Part shown: positions 31,801-43,149 of the stretch, in pieces
Layout: every line of letters begins with the position of its first letter
Numbering within the stretch: the first letter of the stretch is position 1
Assembly: GCF_037126465.1 (NCBI RefSeq)
Contig: NC_088201.1
Location: 229,220,016 to 229,284,015 of the forward strand
DNA length: 64,000 nucleotides
Origin: Ornithodoros turicata
Lineage: Eukaryota > Arthropoda > Arachnida > Ixodida > Argasidae
Reading direction: 5' to 3'
Made by a program: the position numbers and the translations under genes
The notes under the pieces: generated by a model
What the model was told of the DNA's origin: nothing
Database searches by the model: none
The model's input: only the letters and a program-made list of their open reading frames with translations

Positions 31801-32585
31801 GTAGAGTATCGCCCCCGGCGAGGAAAACTCCCCACCCATCATCCTGAAATGAAGTTGTTGCTGTTTCTTCTCATGAAACGACGTTGCGATGAAATATTTC
31901 AATAACGAGAACAACATCTCATTTCGACGAAGATGATTGTGGAATTTCATCGCGCCGTTAATAATTCCGCACACTGCTAGCGCCAGTTTGATAAAACGGA
32001 TAACCGCAAAACATTCCATACTGCTTTCTGACTGTACTGGGTTTCTAGAGGTAAGACGAAACTTCGGAATCCGCTCCTTGCAGTAGAGTTTCTCCAGCAG
32101 CTGGAGCGCCCTCTACGAGCCACGTGTTAACATTTGAGTAGTAACTTCAGGGCGGGTCTCCTGCTTTCCTTCGGTTAGATTTGTCTCGCTAAATGGTATC
32201 CACTAGAGCGAAGCTTATTACAATCGCTCAGTACAGCGCACCTTTATTTAGTGGGTCTAGGTTAGACAAAGTTACACTGCGCGTTCGTATTTTTTTGTGA
32301 TGAAACATGTATGAGGCGCGACGAGCTTGCTAGGCATGACTCTATAGCCAAGTAAACCTCGCCGAAATTAAAAAGGAGCCGAATACTCCAAATTTCTGCC
32401 GTGGGTTTGACATTTTTACGGTTTCCTTTCTCTCCTTCTTTTTCTTTTTTGCGGCGGATTTTAGTTTTCCTGGTTTCTGACGGATGGGTTGGTGTTCTCT
32501 TTTGATACATTCCTTGTGGAATACGAGGGAGAGGTGAAATTGCGGTACTACACGATCATCCTTATAGGAAAAACCGGTAATAGAT
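31801..32585. other. Unassigned interval
   Basis: Probably the 3' UTR of the preceding LINE at first, then unrecognised DNA. Confidence 0.4.
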
Positions 32586-32757
32586 AATAGTGAGTTTTAG
32601 CATACCGTACGCTGTCGCTTTTGCGTATACGTAAGGGATAGCGTCTTGGTTTTGCGCAATGCGCTAAGCCCTGCTTATGTCTTGCGCGTGCGAACCACCA
32701 ACGCTGTCCCTTACGTGCGCAAAGGCGACAGGGTACGTTATACTGAAATTCACTATT
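32586..32757. mobile_element. 172-bp foldback MITE
   Basis: AATAGTGAGTTTTAGCATAC at the left end is mirrored by GTTATACTGAAATTCACTATT near the right end. The arms pair over about 60 bp (CGCTGTCGC, CGTAAGGGA) around a C/G-rich centre. Non-coding. The target duplication is ambiguous. Confidence 0.7.
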
Positions 32758-32759
32758 AA

Positions 32760-34480
32760 GTGTGCAGCAAAATACGTAGAAATCCACCCCTCTCATTACA
32801 GGGCTTTCTAAACGGCAACCTAAAGACACCTTACCTAATTATTAAGCTAAAGGTGCAGTCATGTCTACTGTTCAATGAAATAATGTCGAAAAATTGCTGT
32901 GTAGTTCTGTATTTTCGAAATTTCATTTTCGTTTCAAACGTTTCTGCAAGGTATACTATTAAAGTTGTGCAATGAACTCTCGGAGACATAATTTCGTTGA
33001 TGCCAGAGAGCCACCAGGCAAAGGAAACGCCAGCTCAGTATCCATGGAAATTGTAATATAACTTTATTATCACCTGTACCGTTTGTGAATACTTTATGCA
33101 AACTCAGTGACCAACGTAGCTGTGACCTACCTCTCCACGTGTTTTAACTCTACATATCTACCCCCACCACCCAACCATAACAATATCATAACCGTTCGAC
33201 CACAACATAACAATTGGGGAAACCGACAACTACTGAGATTACGTGGGTGCGGAAATGGGATTTTGGCATGATTCCAAGCCAGCACACGTTGCGACAATGC
33301 CCCGCGAAATCTTCAGCACTAGCTGAATGATGTGCATTCACAGATCCTTGACCCTTTGACAGCGCTACTTTGTCCAAAAATTTGTCCAGGAAGTTCATGG
33401 GCCAGAAACCGTGTCATAACAACAATCAGCAACTTTAGCTATTCCTATATTTCTAAGGCCAAGTAGAGCAGAAATAGCCGCAGCGCAGTCAAATCGTGTA
33501 GTCAAAGCAAGCGAGGATATGCACCCTTACTACCCAACATTTTGCACCGCGCCGGTAGGGGACATACGACGCTGGCTCCACCTGCGTGGTGCAAGGAGCG
33601 GATTAGTGTAAACATGGTAAACATGACACAAACAGTTGTCCAGACGACCGTCTTTGACATGGCCGGGCCCATATACGGCATCCTTTGCTTGGTGTTAGCA
33701 GGAATGTCATGCTAAGTACTGGGACGTATTCTGCATCACATCACCAGTCATACCGGTCATACTGTCTAATGCTACCCCTGGATGCCGTCCTGGAGCTGAA
33801 TGCCACACATTTAGTGTGCTACACCTCTATGTTTGATCGACAGACAAGCGTCTCTCACGTTATGTAGTTCAGCCCACCGGTTGCATATGCCAAACCGGAG
33901 ACCTTGCACACACTCATTTGAACGCGCAGTTAAAGATGCTTGCGTGGATAGAAGTTTCTGCGGGCGACATCCGCATAAACAAAATACAGAAACCGACACT
34001 GAAGATTTTTGCTTAAGTTTAATTTGTACAAGCTTTCGCGTGGAGGTCCGCGGTTCCTCAGGTACAAAGTGAAGTGGTGGCACACATAAGCATATATAGT
34101 ATAGACGTATACACAAATAAACACACTGCTGTACAAAGAAAGGGAAGGGGAAAGGAGATATGGTCCCACATGTCTGTGTACAATGAATAGCTGGGCAGAC
34201 GGATAAGTGACCTCTAACAGTTTAAGAACAGTAAAAGGTGTTATTGTGAACAAAAAAGGCTCGCCAACCCAGTTTCGCGGAAGGCGGGGTCAGGAGTATG
34301 GGAAACGAGTGGCCCAGAATGGACAATAGGGAATGTTAGGGATTATCTAACAGAGAGCCAGACGATGACTGAAGCGAAGATTCAAGAACTGTGCACAAAT
34401 AAATATAGATATATAACTATTAAATTTACATATGCGGATATAACGAGCCAGAACTAATATTCAGACCATTTGGTGTGAGA
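32760..34480. other. Intergenic sequence, nothing recognised
   Basis: Only small frames occur, and no repeat of note was found. Confidence 0.45.
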
Positions 34481-35125
34481 CACTTGAATTACGAAATTAA
34501 GTAGAACTCTCTATTCTTACTTTTAATGTCGGTGCGGAACCCAGATTCTAGCAATATAATTTTCAAATCAGTTTCAAAATCGTGATTAGGTTGATTGAAA
34601 TGAATGGCGACAGGAGTTTGGCGGGCATTTAGGATATCAAATTTGTGGCCGTAAAATCTTTTTCTCATTGTGTTGGAGGTTTCACCGATGTATTGTGAAT
34701 TGCACTTTCACCAGAATATCAAGTAACAAATATTGGGTGAATTACAGTGGAGTGAATGACGAATTTTCAAACAGAATTCACCCAAAGTACTACGGGCAAT
34801 TGTGGACGGCACGATAAATTTACAGGTCTGGCACCGTGTACTACCACAGGGGTAACAACCCGGTGAGCGCTTCATCATGCATGATGACGTGAGGATGTCG
34901 CGCAAATTTTTGGATCTACGGAATGCTACTAATGGGGGAGTCGGAAAATTTTCCTTTAATTCCTCGTCAGCATGTAATGTATTGAGGTGACGTCTAAGAA
35001 TGGAATTGGTATTGACAAGTGATTTATGATATGTGGTGGATAAAACTACATTACGTAAGTCTCCTTTGCGTTTCGAGGTGAATAAGGACTCCCTGGACAG
35101 GCTAGATGATTTGCCAAACGAGTCA
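34480..35125 (-). pseudogene. Penelope-like element, RT-EN linker and GIY-YIG domain
   Basis: The minus strand reads SKRKGDLRNVVLSTTYHKSL, LNTLHADEELKENFPTPPLV, GCYPCGSTRCQTCKFI, NSPNICYLIFW, stop, KCNSQYIGETSNTMRKRF and YGHKFD, then HFNQPNHDFETDLKII. This is the linker with its CX2CX5CX2C zinc-binding motif and then the GIY-YIG endonuclease of a Penelope-like element. One in-frame TGA sits just before the CNSQYIGE block, at the place where other family members have a cysteine. The RT upstream of 35125 is not readable. Confidence 0.82.
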
Positions 35126-35499
35126 TGAGTTCAAATTACCCATTTGAACTCATGGATGAGTTCAAATGGGTGATTTCTGTTTTACAAAATCGGTCTGATC
35201 TGAGCAGATTCGTTTCAGGCGCAAGAACTGACCATATATGGAATACTCCTTTTCTGGTGACACAGCCCACATAAAGCCTTATGTTGCCAATGAAATGAAC
35301 GATGAATTCATCGTCCATTCCTTTGGCAATTTGAGGCTTGTATGTGCTTGTAGGTATTTGTCCTTTCTATGTTGTTCCAGCCTCAGAACGTCAGTTCTCT
35401 CATGTTCAACCGTTGTCGCTTGCGTCTATCCCGTCGTATGATTGCGTGTATGACTGAGAACACTGTAAGAGTGAAAGAAGGATGAATGAGAGAGAGTGG
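35126..35499. other. Penelope upstream debris
   Basis: Contains an imperfect inverted repeat of ACTCATGAGTTCAAATGGG around 35125-35175 and no readable domain. Confidence 0.35.
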
Positions 35500-35645
35500 C
35501 TGGTTTGTCCCTTCAAATGACGCGCCCTTGGAAGTCGCTGAGAAGGCGTGTTAGCTTATCTCAATTGGTAGAGCCCTGGACCGCTAATCCAGAAGACGTG
35601 GGTTCCAGTCCTACAGATGGCTAACCTTTTCAGTGCCTTCTGTCA
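35500..35645 (+). mobile_element. tRNA-derived SINE, copy 2
   Basis: 35550-35625 matches the tRNA-like head at 6714-6789 with the anticodon position reading GCT instead of GGT. The B box has a change (GGTTCCAGTCC). The same leader (TTGTCCCTTCAAATGACGC) and tail (CTAACCTTTTCAGTG) are present. Confidence 0.75.
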
Positions 35646-35659
35646 CCGTTAATTCACAG

Positions 35660-36600
35660 ATACTTTAGCGTTAGTGGGTACATCTAAGTTCACCAAGGAG
35701 AGAAGCGGGGTGGTTGATAAGTATAATTTTAACGCAGCAGAAAGACAAGGACATAAAGAACAAGATGCAACGGCTCTGCCCATGTGTCTGTGATGCGTTT
35801 TACCTTTAGTAGACACATCTACTACTGGAAGTAATGAGTTAGTATTCCCTTCATTCCAAATAAATCACGTAGATGTTTTTCGTTTCTGTTTTCTATTTAT
35901 TTCACTTGTCTGTCACTTGTCTCTGTCTCTCTGTCGTGGTGTACCTTTTCTGGTTTCTGCGCGCGCGAACGGGTACGCGCGACTTGCATGTACCGTTTAC
36001 GGTGTCACACACCGAATAAGGACACTCTGGGCCTCCTAAACGACTGAATCAACAACGCGAAATGTGGAATAACATTATAAAACATTATAAAAGCACATTG
36101 ATATATCCTGAAATGGTTGCTAAATTATGAGCGATTTCTATTTGATCTGCTGTTACGACGTCTCAATTGACCGGCGGACAAAAGCCCGCGTCCTTCGCAA
36201 ATTTAGGTGCCTGTTAAGTTGTTTACCAACTTAAACCCATTTTGAAAACACGAAGACATATTTCACACGAAATCAGCCTCTTTTACAGTATTGCCTCAAG
36301 GAATAATATTCAAAACTTCTTCGCACGAGCTTGGTATATAATAATATCAACTTCAAAGAGGCACTAAATGCAAAACACAACCGTGCAATCGAAAGAATAC
36401 AGAGTCTGATGAGGAATGAGCTCCGCGAAGTGACCTTCCCAGATGTCCAAACGGCCTTACACGACCCAGCGAAGCACTATCTTGATACAAAATGCTGACA
36501 GTACAGTTACCCATACTCATGGCCACACTGCTCAGTAAAAGAAAACGCGAAATATTATAATAGAGGCTCGCGTCACTCTGTCTCGCGTCTCCCTGTCTGT
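35660..36600. other. Intergenic sequence, nothing recognised
   Basis: AT-rich, with only short frames. Confidence 0.45.
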
Positions 36601-36652
36601 TTAAGGCTTGTTGTAAACGGCGCTGAATGGCTGATCGTGACTTGCCAACTGT

Positions 36653-37003
36653 TCAAAGGGCAACGTCATCGGCATACACGGAAAATGCGACCTTGCGTGG
36701 AACTATCGATTTCAGTCCTGCCATAACCACAGCAAGAAGTGTAGGGCTGAGAATGCTTCCTTGGGGTACGCCTTGATGAACATAGTGCTTGGGCAGTGGG
36801 ATGTGCGGCCACAGACAGTTCGGTCCGCAAGGAAATCGTGAAGCCAGCAAAGTCGACGTCCAACGATAAGACAACCCTGTAGAACTAAAGGAATTTTCCG
36901 AAGCATAAAGCGCAAGAACAATCTGTACCGTAAAAAGATTGTCCCCATCGAATAGTAACCTTTGAGCAAGGTACTCAAGGTACAATAACGTTCTTAAAAG
37001 CAT
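36653..37003 (-). pseudogene. LINE reverse transcriptase fragment (I/R1-like)
   Basis: The minus-strand frame ends with HQGVPQGSILSPTLLAVVM and FSVYADDVAL. These are RT motifs 4 and 5 including the catalytic DD, in the spacing of I/R1-type LINEs. The open frame extends upstream to 37003 and stops just after YADD. It abuts, in opposite orientation, another LINE RT beginning at 37002. Confidence 0.8.
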
Positions 37004-38215
37004 GATAAAGACTCCAAAACAACGACACTTTGCATCTGCTATCAGTCAGTCGGCAGGCGATCCAAAGCGTCTCTGGCGTGCGATATACACTGCTTTATCT
37101 AGGAAGAACAACTACTCCATGATATATACTCCAGGTGCGCGCCTACTCAGGCACAGTGGGGCTCCTGTGATTACGCAAAGTGATATCGTTTATGTATTCA
37201 ACGATTACTTTTGCAACGTTTCTACACGTGTGTGCCAGGGTAACGTATCTAATCTTAGTGTTCCGCTTCCTTCATTCAACCTTGCCTCCTTTTTTATGGC
37301 ACCAACGAGTATATCAGAAGTTACTTGGGTTATACAAGGACTAAAACCGCTCAAGTCAACCGGGTACGATGAAATTTCCCCCGAGGTCCTTAAGAGACTT
37401 TGTCATCTTCTTGCTGAGCCTCTTGCGAAATTGTTCAATGAGTGTCTTGAACAGGGTGTTTTCCCAGAAGATCTGAAAATTGCAAAAGTTATCCCTATAT
37501 TCAAAAAAGGAGACAGCACAGCAACATCCAACTACAGGCCCATTTCACTGCTGTCGCCCATTAGCAAAGTGTTAGAAAAAATAATCCTGGCGCGTCTTGA
37601 ATGTTTTTTCGAAGCAAATAATCTACTTAGCTGCTCTCAATATGGGTTTCGCAAAAATAGGTCAACAATACTAGCCCTAGCACATGTGACAGAAAAAATT
37701 TGAATAAACATCGAGACAAAGCTTTTAACCATGGGCATTATTTATTGACTTAACGAAGCCCTTTGACCTAATTAACCATGAGATACTCTTCCAAAAATTA
37801 CATAGATATGGTGTGAGAGGCACGCCACTCAGGCTGCTTCGGGACTTTCTACACAACAGGAAACAGTTTGTCCAACAGGATGGCACGAAATCTCGTTTGG
37901 GTTCTTTGCCCACAGGCGTCCCATAGGGTTCCATTCTTGGCCCCTTTCTCTTTCTTGTTTACATTAACGATCTGCCAGATTATTTAAACTCTACCAGCTT
38001 TCTCTACGCTGACGACACGAACATATTTGTGGAAGTTGAAACGCCTACTTCACTCTTTCATAAAGCGAACCTTGTTCTTGGTAAACTTCATCACTGGTTG
38101 TTATCAAACGGATTAGTTGCTAATCTCGATAAGTCATGCTACGGTGTTTTTCATTCCCCTCAAAAGTGCGTTGACCGCCTTTACCCTCATTTATTAGATT
38201 CCAATCTCTAATAAA
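37002..38215 (+). pseudogene. CR1-type LINE reverse transcriptase
   Basis: The open frame 37002-37703 holds AGDPKRLWRAIYTAL, GYDEISPEVLKRL, VFPEDLKIAKVIPIFKKGD, NYRPISLLSPISKVLEKII and QYGFRKNRST. After a frameshift near 37705 RT continues with HEILFQKLHRYGVRGTPLR, PTGVP, stop, GSILGPFLFLVYINDLPD and FLYADDTNIF. The stop lies in the PQGS box (CAG to TAG at 37924). The element is cut at about 38215 beside a palindrome. Endonuclease is absent. Confidence 0.87.
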
Positions 38216-38225
38216 TGAGGATAAA
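38186..38225. repeat. Perfect short palindrome at LINE truncation
   Basis: CCTCATTTATTAGA and TCTAATAAATGAGG face each other across 8 bases, exactly where LINE homology ends. This suggests a foldback event during integration or repair. Confidence 0.75.
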
Positions 38226-38233
38226 GGAGTGCT

Positions 38234-38404
38234 ATGAACTGTAAGAAGCATGTCCGGATAACTTTTTTTCTGTGTGTCCTCGGAGTGGCCGCTGCCTCTT
38301 TTCTTCTTTTCTTTACAGCTGGACACAATGACGCTAAGGACACCCCGGAGAACAGGTTTTCAACGAGCGTGACCCCAGACCTTTCTGGAACTCCAAGGCT
38401 TTGA
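38234..38404 (+). CDS. Small open frame with signal-anchor-like N-terminus
   Basis: The 56-codon frame starts MNCKKHVR, continues with a hydrophobic stretch of about 20 residues (ITFFLCVLGVAAASFLLFF) and ends in a polar tail. This is the layout of a signal peptide or membrane anchor. It lies in what appears to be the 3' region of a Penelope-like element (38221-38640) and has no recognised relative. It may be chance. Confidence 0.2.
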   Translation: MNCKKHVRITFFLCVLGVAAASFLLFFTAGHNDAKDTPENRFSTSVTPDLSGTPRL

Positions 38405-38645
38405 CACGTAATCTCCCCGGCCGATGACCCAGGAACCTTTCGGAACATTCCAGAACACGACTCACTGACGACTGCCTCGCAGTGGAATTGTACCGGCTGT
38501 GAGGACACTTTTGTAACCTTTTAAAAGACCTTGTACATAGATTTTCGTCTTAGTCCCGAAGAAGGCAGAGCTTCCGCCGAAACGTAGACTTCCTCAGACC
38601 CATAGTTTAAATGCCAGCTTAATAAATAACTTTCCCCCACTCCCT
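38405..38645 (+). mobile_element. Penelope-like 3' UTR
   Basis: GAAGAAGGCAGAGCTTCCGC, then CGAAACGT and AATAAATAACTTTCCC form the G/C hairpin-plus-CGAAACGT signature found at 3' ends of Penelope-like elements. The same type recurs at 39780-39840 (GAAGACAGCGCTGCTGTCGA, AACGTCG, AATAAAGTTCCC). Confidence 0.6.
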
Positions 38646-38659
38646 GCTTCAGTCTCTGG

Positions 38660-38735
38660 TGTATTTTTTTCCCTATATATATATATATATATTCTTCTTC
38701 TTATTCTATCTATCTATAACTATCTATTCTTCTAT
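38660..38735. repeat. TA and TCTAT microsatellite
   Basis: Simple repeats (TA about 10 copies, then TTC and CTAT runs) sit between two Penelope segments. Confidence 0.8.
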
Positions 38736-38749
38736 ATTCATCTTGAGAG

Positions 38750-39840
38750 CCTTGAAGGAACATTCGCAGATAGAAAATGTCCTAATCAGGTCGTAAAAGA
38801 TGCCATAGCCAGAGCTAGATCAGCCGATCGAGAGAACCTATTCCAAAGACAGCCCCGAGCCGATAAGAATTATTGAGTAAACCTCACTATTAGCTTCAAT
38901 GGTTATGCCCCGGGCGTAAACCGCATACTTAAACGGCATTATGCAATCCTCACCCAATCTGATCGTATGAGTCAGGTGTTTCCGGAACCACCCCGCGTTA
39001 CTTATCGCCGAGCAAGGAATATCCAAGACAGACTTGTGAACGCCAAGTTAAATAAGCCGTCGAAACACATCGGTTGTCAGCCATGCAACGGACGCAGATG
39101 CCAGATCTGTAAATTAATCTCAGTTGTCTCGCGACGTAAACCCCCAATTATAAAAAAAAAATATATAATGTAAATTAATGCAAACTGCTACCAGAGTAGA
39201 AAGCACAAATTCTAACTATCGCACAAAAATTAATGGTCTATTTAACTGTAACTCTTCTCACGTCCTTTACCTCCTTCAGTGGAACGAGTGCAAGGCCCAA
39301 TATATCGGTCAAACAGCTACATCCTTCAGAATCCGATTCAACAACCACAGGTCCGACGTATCAAGGAAACCTAATCTGCCAGTGTCTCGACATTTTAGTA
39401 AACCCGGCCACACAATTAACGACATAGCCATTTTCGTTCTGCAATCGGATTTTCCATCCCAACGCCTTAGAGAACAAAGAGAATTGTTCCTGATTTACAA
39501 ATTTAAAAGCCAGATAAACGAGGACCCCGGCGTCCTCTCAACTGTTCGCAACCTAAATTCCTAATTCTCTCAGAATACATACACTCTTTTGTATCTCTTT
39601 CAGACTCCCCGGTTGGTCACCCCAGGAAATCATTGCCCTCCGGCGAAGAATATGACTGCCTGTGATTCATTGTACCCTTTTTCCTTTGTTTGACAAAGCA
39701 CGTGTGCTGCCCTCTCCCCTTGTACATATTCGCCTCTCGTTCTTTGGAATTGTCTGGCGTCACCATAATATCCCATTCCTGTTGAAGACAGCGCTGCTGT
39801 CGAAACGTCGAATACCCCCTCTTAGTTTTTAATAAAGTTC
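38750..39840 (+). pseudogene. Penelope-like element, GIY-YIG endonuclease and 3' UTR
   Basis: The plus strand reads SADRENLFQRQPR, VNRILKRHYAILTQSDRM, FPEPPRVTYRRARNIQDRLV, CQPCNGRRCQICKLI, and in a shifted frame (39178-39564) YLLQWNECKAQYIGQTATSF, FNNHRSD, PVSRHFSKPGHTI and QRLREQRELFLIYKF. This is the linker with its paired CXXC motif and an apparently complete GIY-YIG domain. Stops at about 38875 and 39171 split it. The 3' UTR runs to about 39840. RT is missing, so it is 5'-truncated. Confidence 0.86.
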
Positions 39841-39950
39841 CCTTTTTATTCCTTGTCCGGTAGAAGCACTGTCTCCACCTCTGATCTTTATTGAATACCT
39901 TAATTTTTCGTGGTCAACCGCATTCGTTTATTTCAACTTACGTATATATA

Positions 39951-41844
39951 CAGGGTGTTTCAAAAAACGTGTCTTTCGGACTTATATGTTATTCGGAAAA
40001 ATACGGGGGAAAGGGCAACTGAATTTGCCATCTTGCAAAAATATTTTCATTTGATTTTAATTAAAATAAATTGAATTTCTTTAATTGAACTCCAAAATTT
40101 CCCAAGTCAACCTAACGTGTTTTTTTTTTACAGAATTTGAGAGCCCGTAGCGAACTTCGTCAGAACCACCAAGAAATCCGCTCGATATTGCAAATGGAAC
40201 TGCCCAAAAAAAGTCCCGAAGTTGAGGCTTCAGAGTTTCGGGCAGAGTGTCGGAGCGAACCGAAAACTGAAAAAAAAACCGGCTATTTTGGTGCGAACCG
40301 GAACGGAATCGAAACCGTATACGTCTTTTTCGCTCAGGAGGGAAACCGAAAAATATATTTAACGGTTTTCGGTCAAAGAAAAAAACTTCGCCGCTTTGGA
40401 TTACGGATAGGCGAATGAAACAGACGTCGTGTGCCCTGAAGTAATGTCATGGATATTATACGAGGGTTACGGATGTCGGTATACTATGACCCTTAGGATC
40501 CCTTTGTAATGTTTATCGTTCGCGCACGCACACAGACTTAGAGGTACATGTGACGCTCTAGCAATGTGCCATAGTGTTCGTTTTAATTTGACCCCCCAAA
40601 CTCTCCTGAACTAACCAGCGACCCAACGGGGCTGCATAACAGCTTCTCTATCGGTAATGTCGCGCAACGCGTCCCTTGTTTGAGAGCAGCTAAGTTGAAT
40701 ACATTTACGTATACGCGAGGGCAAGCCCCTGCGTAGTGGCAAGTCTTTTGTGGACAGGACACGAAAAAAATAAGACGGAGCCGTCGAGCGCGTTTGTGAG
40801 TGGAGGTATGTTCCTCGATTTGCGTCGTACTCGTGCGGTGGTGCTTGCTGGCTAGACAGTAGCAAGAGACATTCGGATGGGACGCGATCGCTCCAGCCCA
40901 GCAAGAAAGTACTTTACGTATGACATCACGACAGACAAGTCCGTTTGTAACATGTGCTTCAAGAAAGGAAAATCCCTATTTGAACAGACAGTAGCCTACA
41001 GGAACCAGGAGCTACCAATTTCACAGCTGTCTATTAATATTAAATATCATGTATGCGGAATAAACGGGTTTACATATTGTAACATTGATTTTTTTTTCTG
41101 GGGATGAAGATTCCCAGCAGAAGCGGAACCGGTTCAAACCGGTATAAACCGTTATTTTTTTGCTCCGGAGCAGAACCGGTACCGGATCGTTTATGATGTA
41201 ACCGGAACGAAAACCGGAACGAAAAACGTTTCGGTTCGACACCCTGGTTTCGGGTATTCAACAGCGCACGAAATCAGTCGGAAAAATGCGCGGAGGGCAG
41301 TCCATGCTCCTGCCCCCATGAAGCTAGAACAGTTTATCGCCGGACCGGCGTGCAGCACAAGACGCGCAGATGACAAGGCAGGTGACATTCCACCATACGT
41401 TGATAAGCGGCAAACAAAAATGATTTCGCCTCTTTTTTCCCGCCCTGTGTTTTTTCGACCTTCTATCTTTCATGGGGGCAGGAGCATGTCCTCCTCTCCA
41501 CGAATCTTTGCGTCTGATTTGGTGCGCCGTTGAATACCCGAAACTTTGAAGCCTCAATTTCGGGACTTTTTTTTTTGGCAGTTCCATTGCAATATCGAGC
41601 GGATTTCTTAGTGGATCTGACTAAGTTCGCTACGGGCTCTCTAATTCTGTAAAACAAACGTTAGGTTGACTTGGGAAATTTTCTAGTTCAATTAAAGAAA
41701 TTCAATTTATTTTAATTAAAACCAAATGAAAATATTTTTGCAAGATGGCAAATTCAGTTGCCACACAAATGCCGTTTACCCCGTATTTTTCCGTTGCCCC
41801 GTTTTTTTATAAAGTCCGAATGACACGTTTTTTGAAACACCCTG
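39951..41844. mobile_element. TA-flanked foldback DNA transposon, 1.9 kb
   Basis: The termini CAGGGTGTTTCAAAAAACGT and (inverted) ACGTTTTTTGAAACACCCTG extend as imperfect inverted repeats of about 280 bp (left 39951-40235, right 41560-41844). TA lies on both sides. CAGGGTGT ends with a TA target suggest Tc1/mariner-type mobilisation. Further inverted segments lie inside (about 41244-41330 against 41465-41550), as do AACCGGAAC-rich stretches. No transposase is encoded. Confidence 0.82.
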
Positions 41845-41856
41845 TATATATATATA

Positions 41857-42733
41857 CAGGGTGTCCCAGAAAACGTGTCATTGAATTATATTTAAAAAAC
41901 TACACCACCTAGACTCATGCGGTCAATGGCATTTGTTCTTACTGGGTTTTTGCCACCTCCTCATGTGAATGTCGTGTAACGTAAGTTTAATTATGTAAAT
42001 TTTTGCGAGCTTAAATCGGAAATTTGCCTAGTAAAGGTCACTTTTTACCCCACCAATGTGAAGAGCGTGTCTAATTTAGTCAAATTAATGATAATTGACA
42101 GGGATATTCAGGAGCTATCCCATCGGAAAAAATAGCCGAACATCATGCCGTACGGAGGTCGCACAGAATAGCGCACGATGAATTTTTCAGCGCAATCTCT
42201 GTCAGTCCGACGAAAGGAGGTTGGAAACCCAGCCCTCCCCGACATCGCAGAAAGGGATAAAACAGGCACGGCTTATCACGTCCGACTTTCGCTGGGATAA
42301 TGCTTTCCCTCTCCCAATTTCAGGAACTGTCACTTTTTCTACTATCACTCTGTGGGCTGGCTTCGGAACCTCCTTTCGTCGCACTGGGCGCAAGTGCGCT
42401 CAAAAAGTCATCGCGCGCTGTGGTCCGGTGCTCCGAAAAGCATGATATTCGGCTATTTTTTCCGATGGGATAGCTCGTGAATATCACTGTGAATTATCAT
42501 GAATTTGAGTGAATTCGGCACGCTCTTCATACTGGTGGGGTAAAAAAGTGACCGTTACTTGGCAAATTTCCGAGTTCAGTTCGCAAATATTTACATAATT
42601 AAACTTGGAGTAGATGACATTCACTTTAGGAGGTGGCAAAAACCTAATAAGAACAAATGCTGTTGACCGCATTATTCTAGGTGGCGTAGTTATTTCATTA
42701 TAAATTCAATGACACGTTTTCTGGGACACCCTG
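41857..42733. mobile_element. TA-flanked foldback DNA transposon, 0.9 kb
   Basis: The ends CAGGGTGTCCCAGAAAACGT and (inverted) ACGTTTTCTGGGACACCCTG continue as near-complete inverted repeats of over 300 bp (CCACCTCCT, GGTCACTTTTTACCCCACCA and their counterparts). TA lies on both sides. It is separated from the preceding element by only 12 bases of TA repeat. Non-coding. Confidence 0.85.
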
Positions 42734-42735
42734 TA

Positions 42736-42775
42736 TATGTGTGTGTGTTATATTATTATATTATTATTATAGCGA
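42736..42775. repeat. TG and TAT microsatellite
   Basis: Short simple repeats adjoin the foldback element end. Confidence 0.75.
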
Positions 42776-42882
42776 GGACTTATATAATGGCGTTGCGATG
42801 AGCAATTTCGAGTGGTGCAAGCGAGCTCATGCACTGCAGAAAGAGGCAACATTTCCTTCCACACAGGGTCCTTGCAGGGACA

Positions 42883-42935
42883 CACAATACGAAGAGGACA
42901 ACACAGTGTGTTGTCCTCTTCGTATCGTGTGTTCC
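42883..42935. repeat. Perfect palindrome of about 50 bp
   Basis: AATACGAAGAGGACAACACA faces TGTGTTGTCCTCTTCGTAT with almost no loop. Potential cruciform, or a trace of a template switch. Confidence 0.8.
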
Positions 42936-43149
42936 TCAAACTCCAGGAAATGATTACTTCTTTCTAATGTCTTGTGTTTCGGCCTTAAAGGAAGTGTTAA
43001 TTCTTCTTTCAGACATCTCAAGGGTTGTGTCGAAGCAGCATCGTGTGAACAGCACCATGGTTATTTTCGGTTTTTGGATCAAAGAGAGTCAAAAATGAAG
43101 TGCTATTCTTCTAGAGCCTTCAATGGTTATGTTCAAGCAGCTTTATGTG

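Noticed and set aside
31580..31804. Proline-rich plus-strand frame
   Set aside because: A shifted frame over the LINE ORF2 tail. The correct frame carries the HHCC finger.
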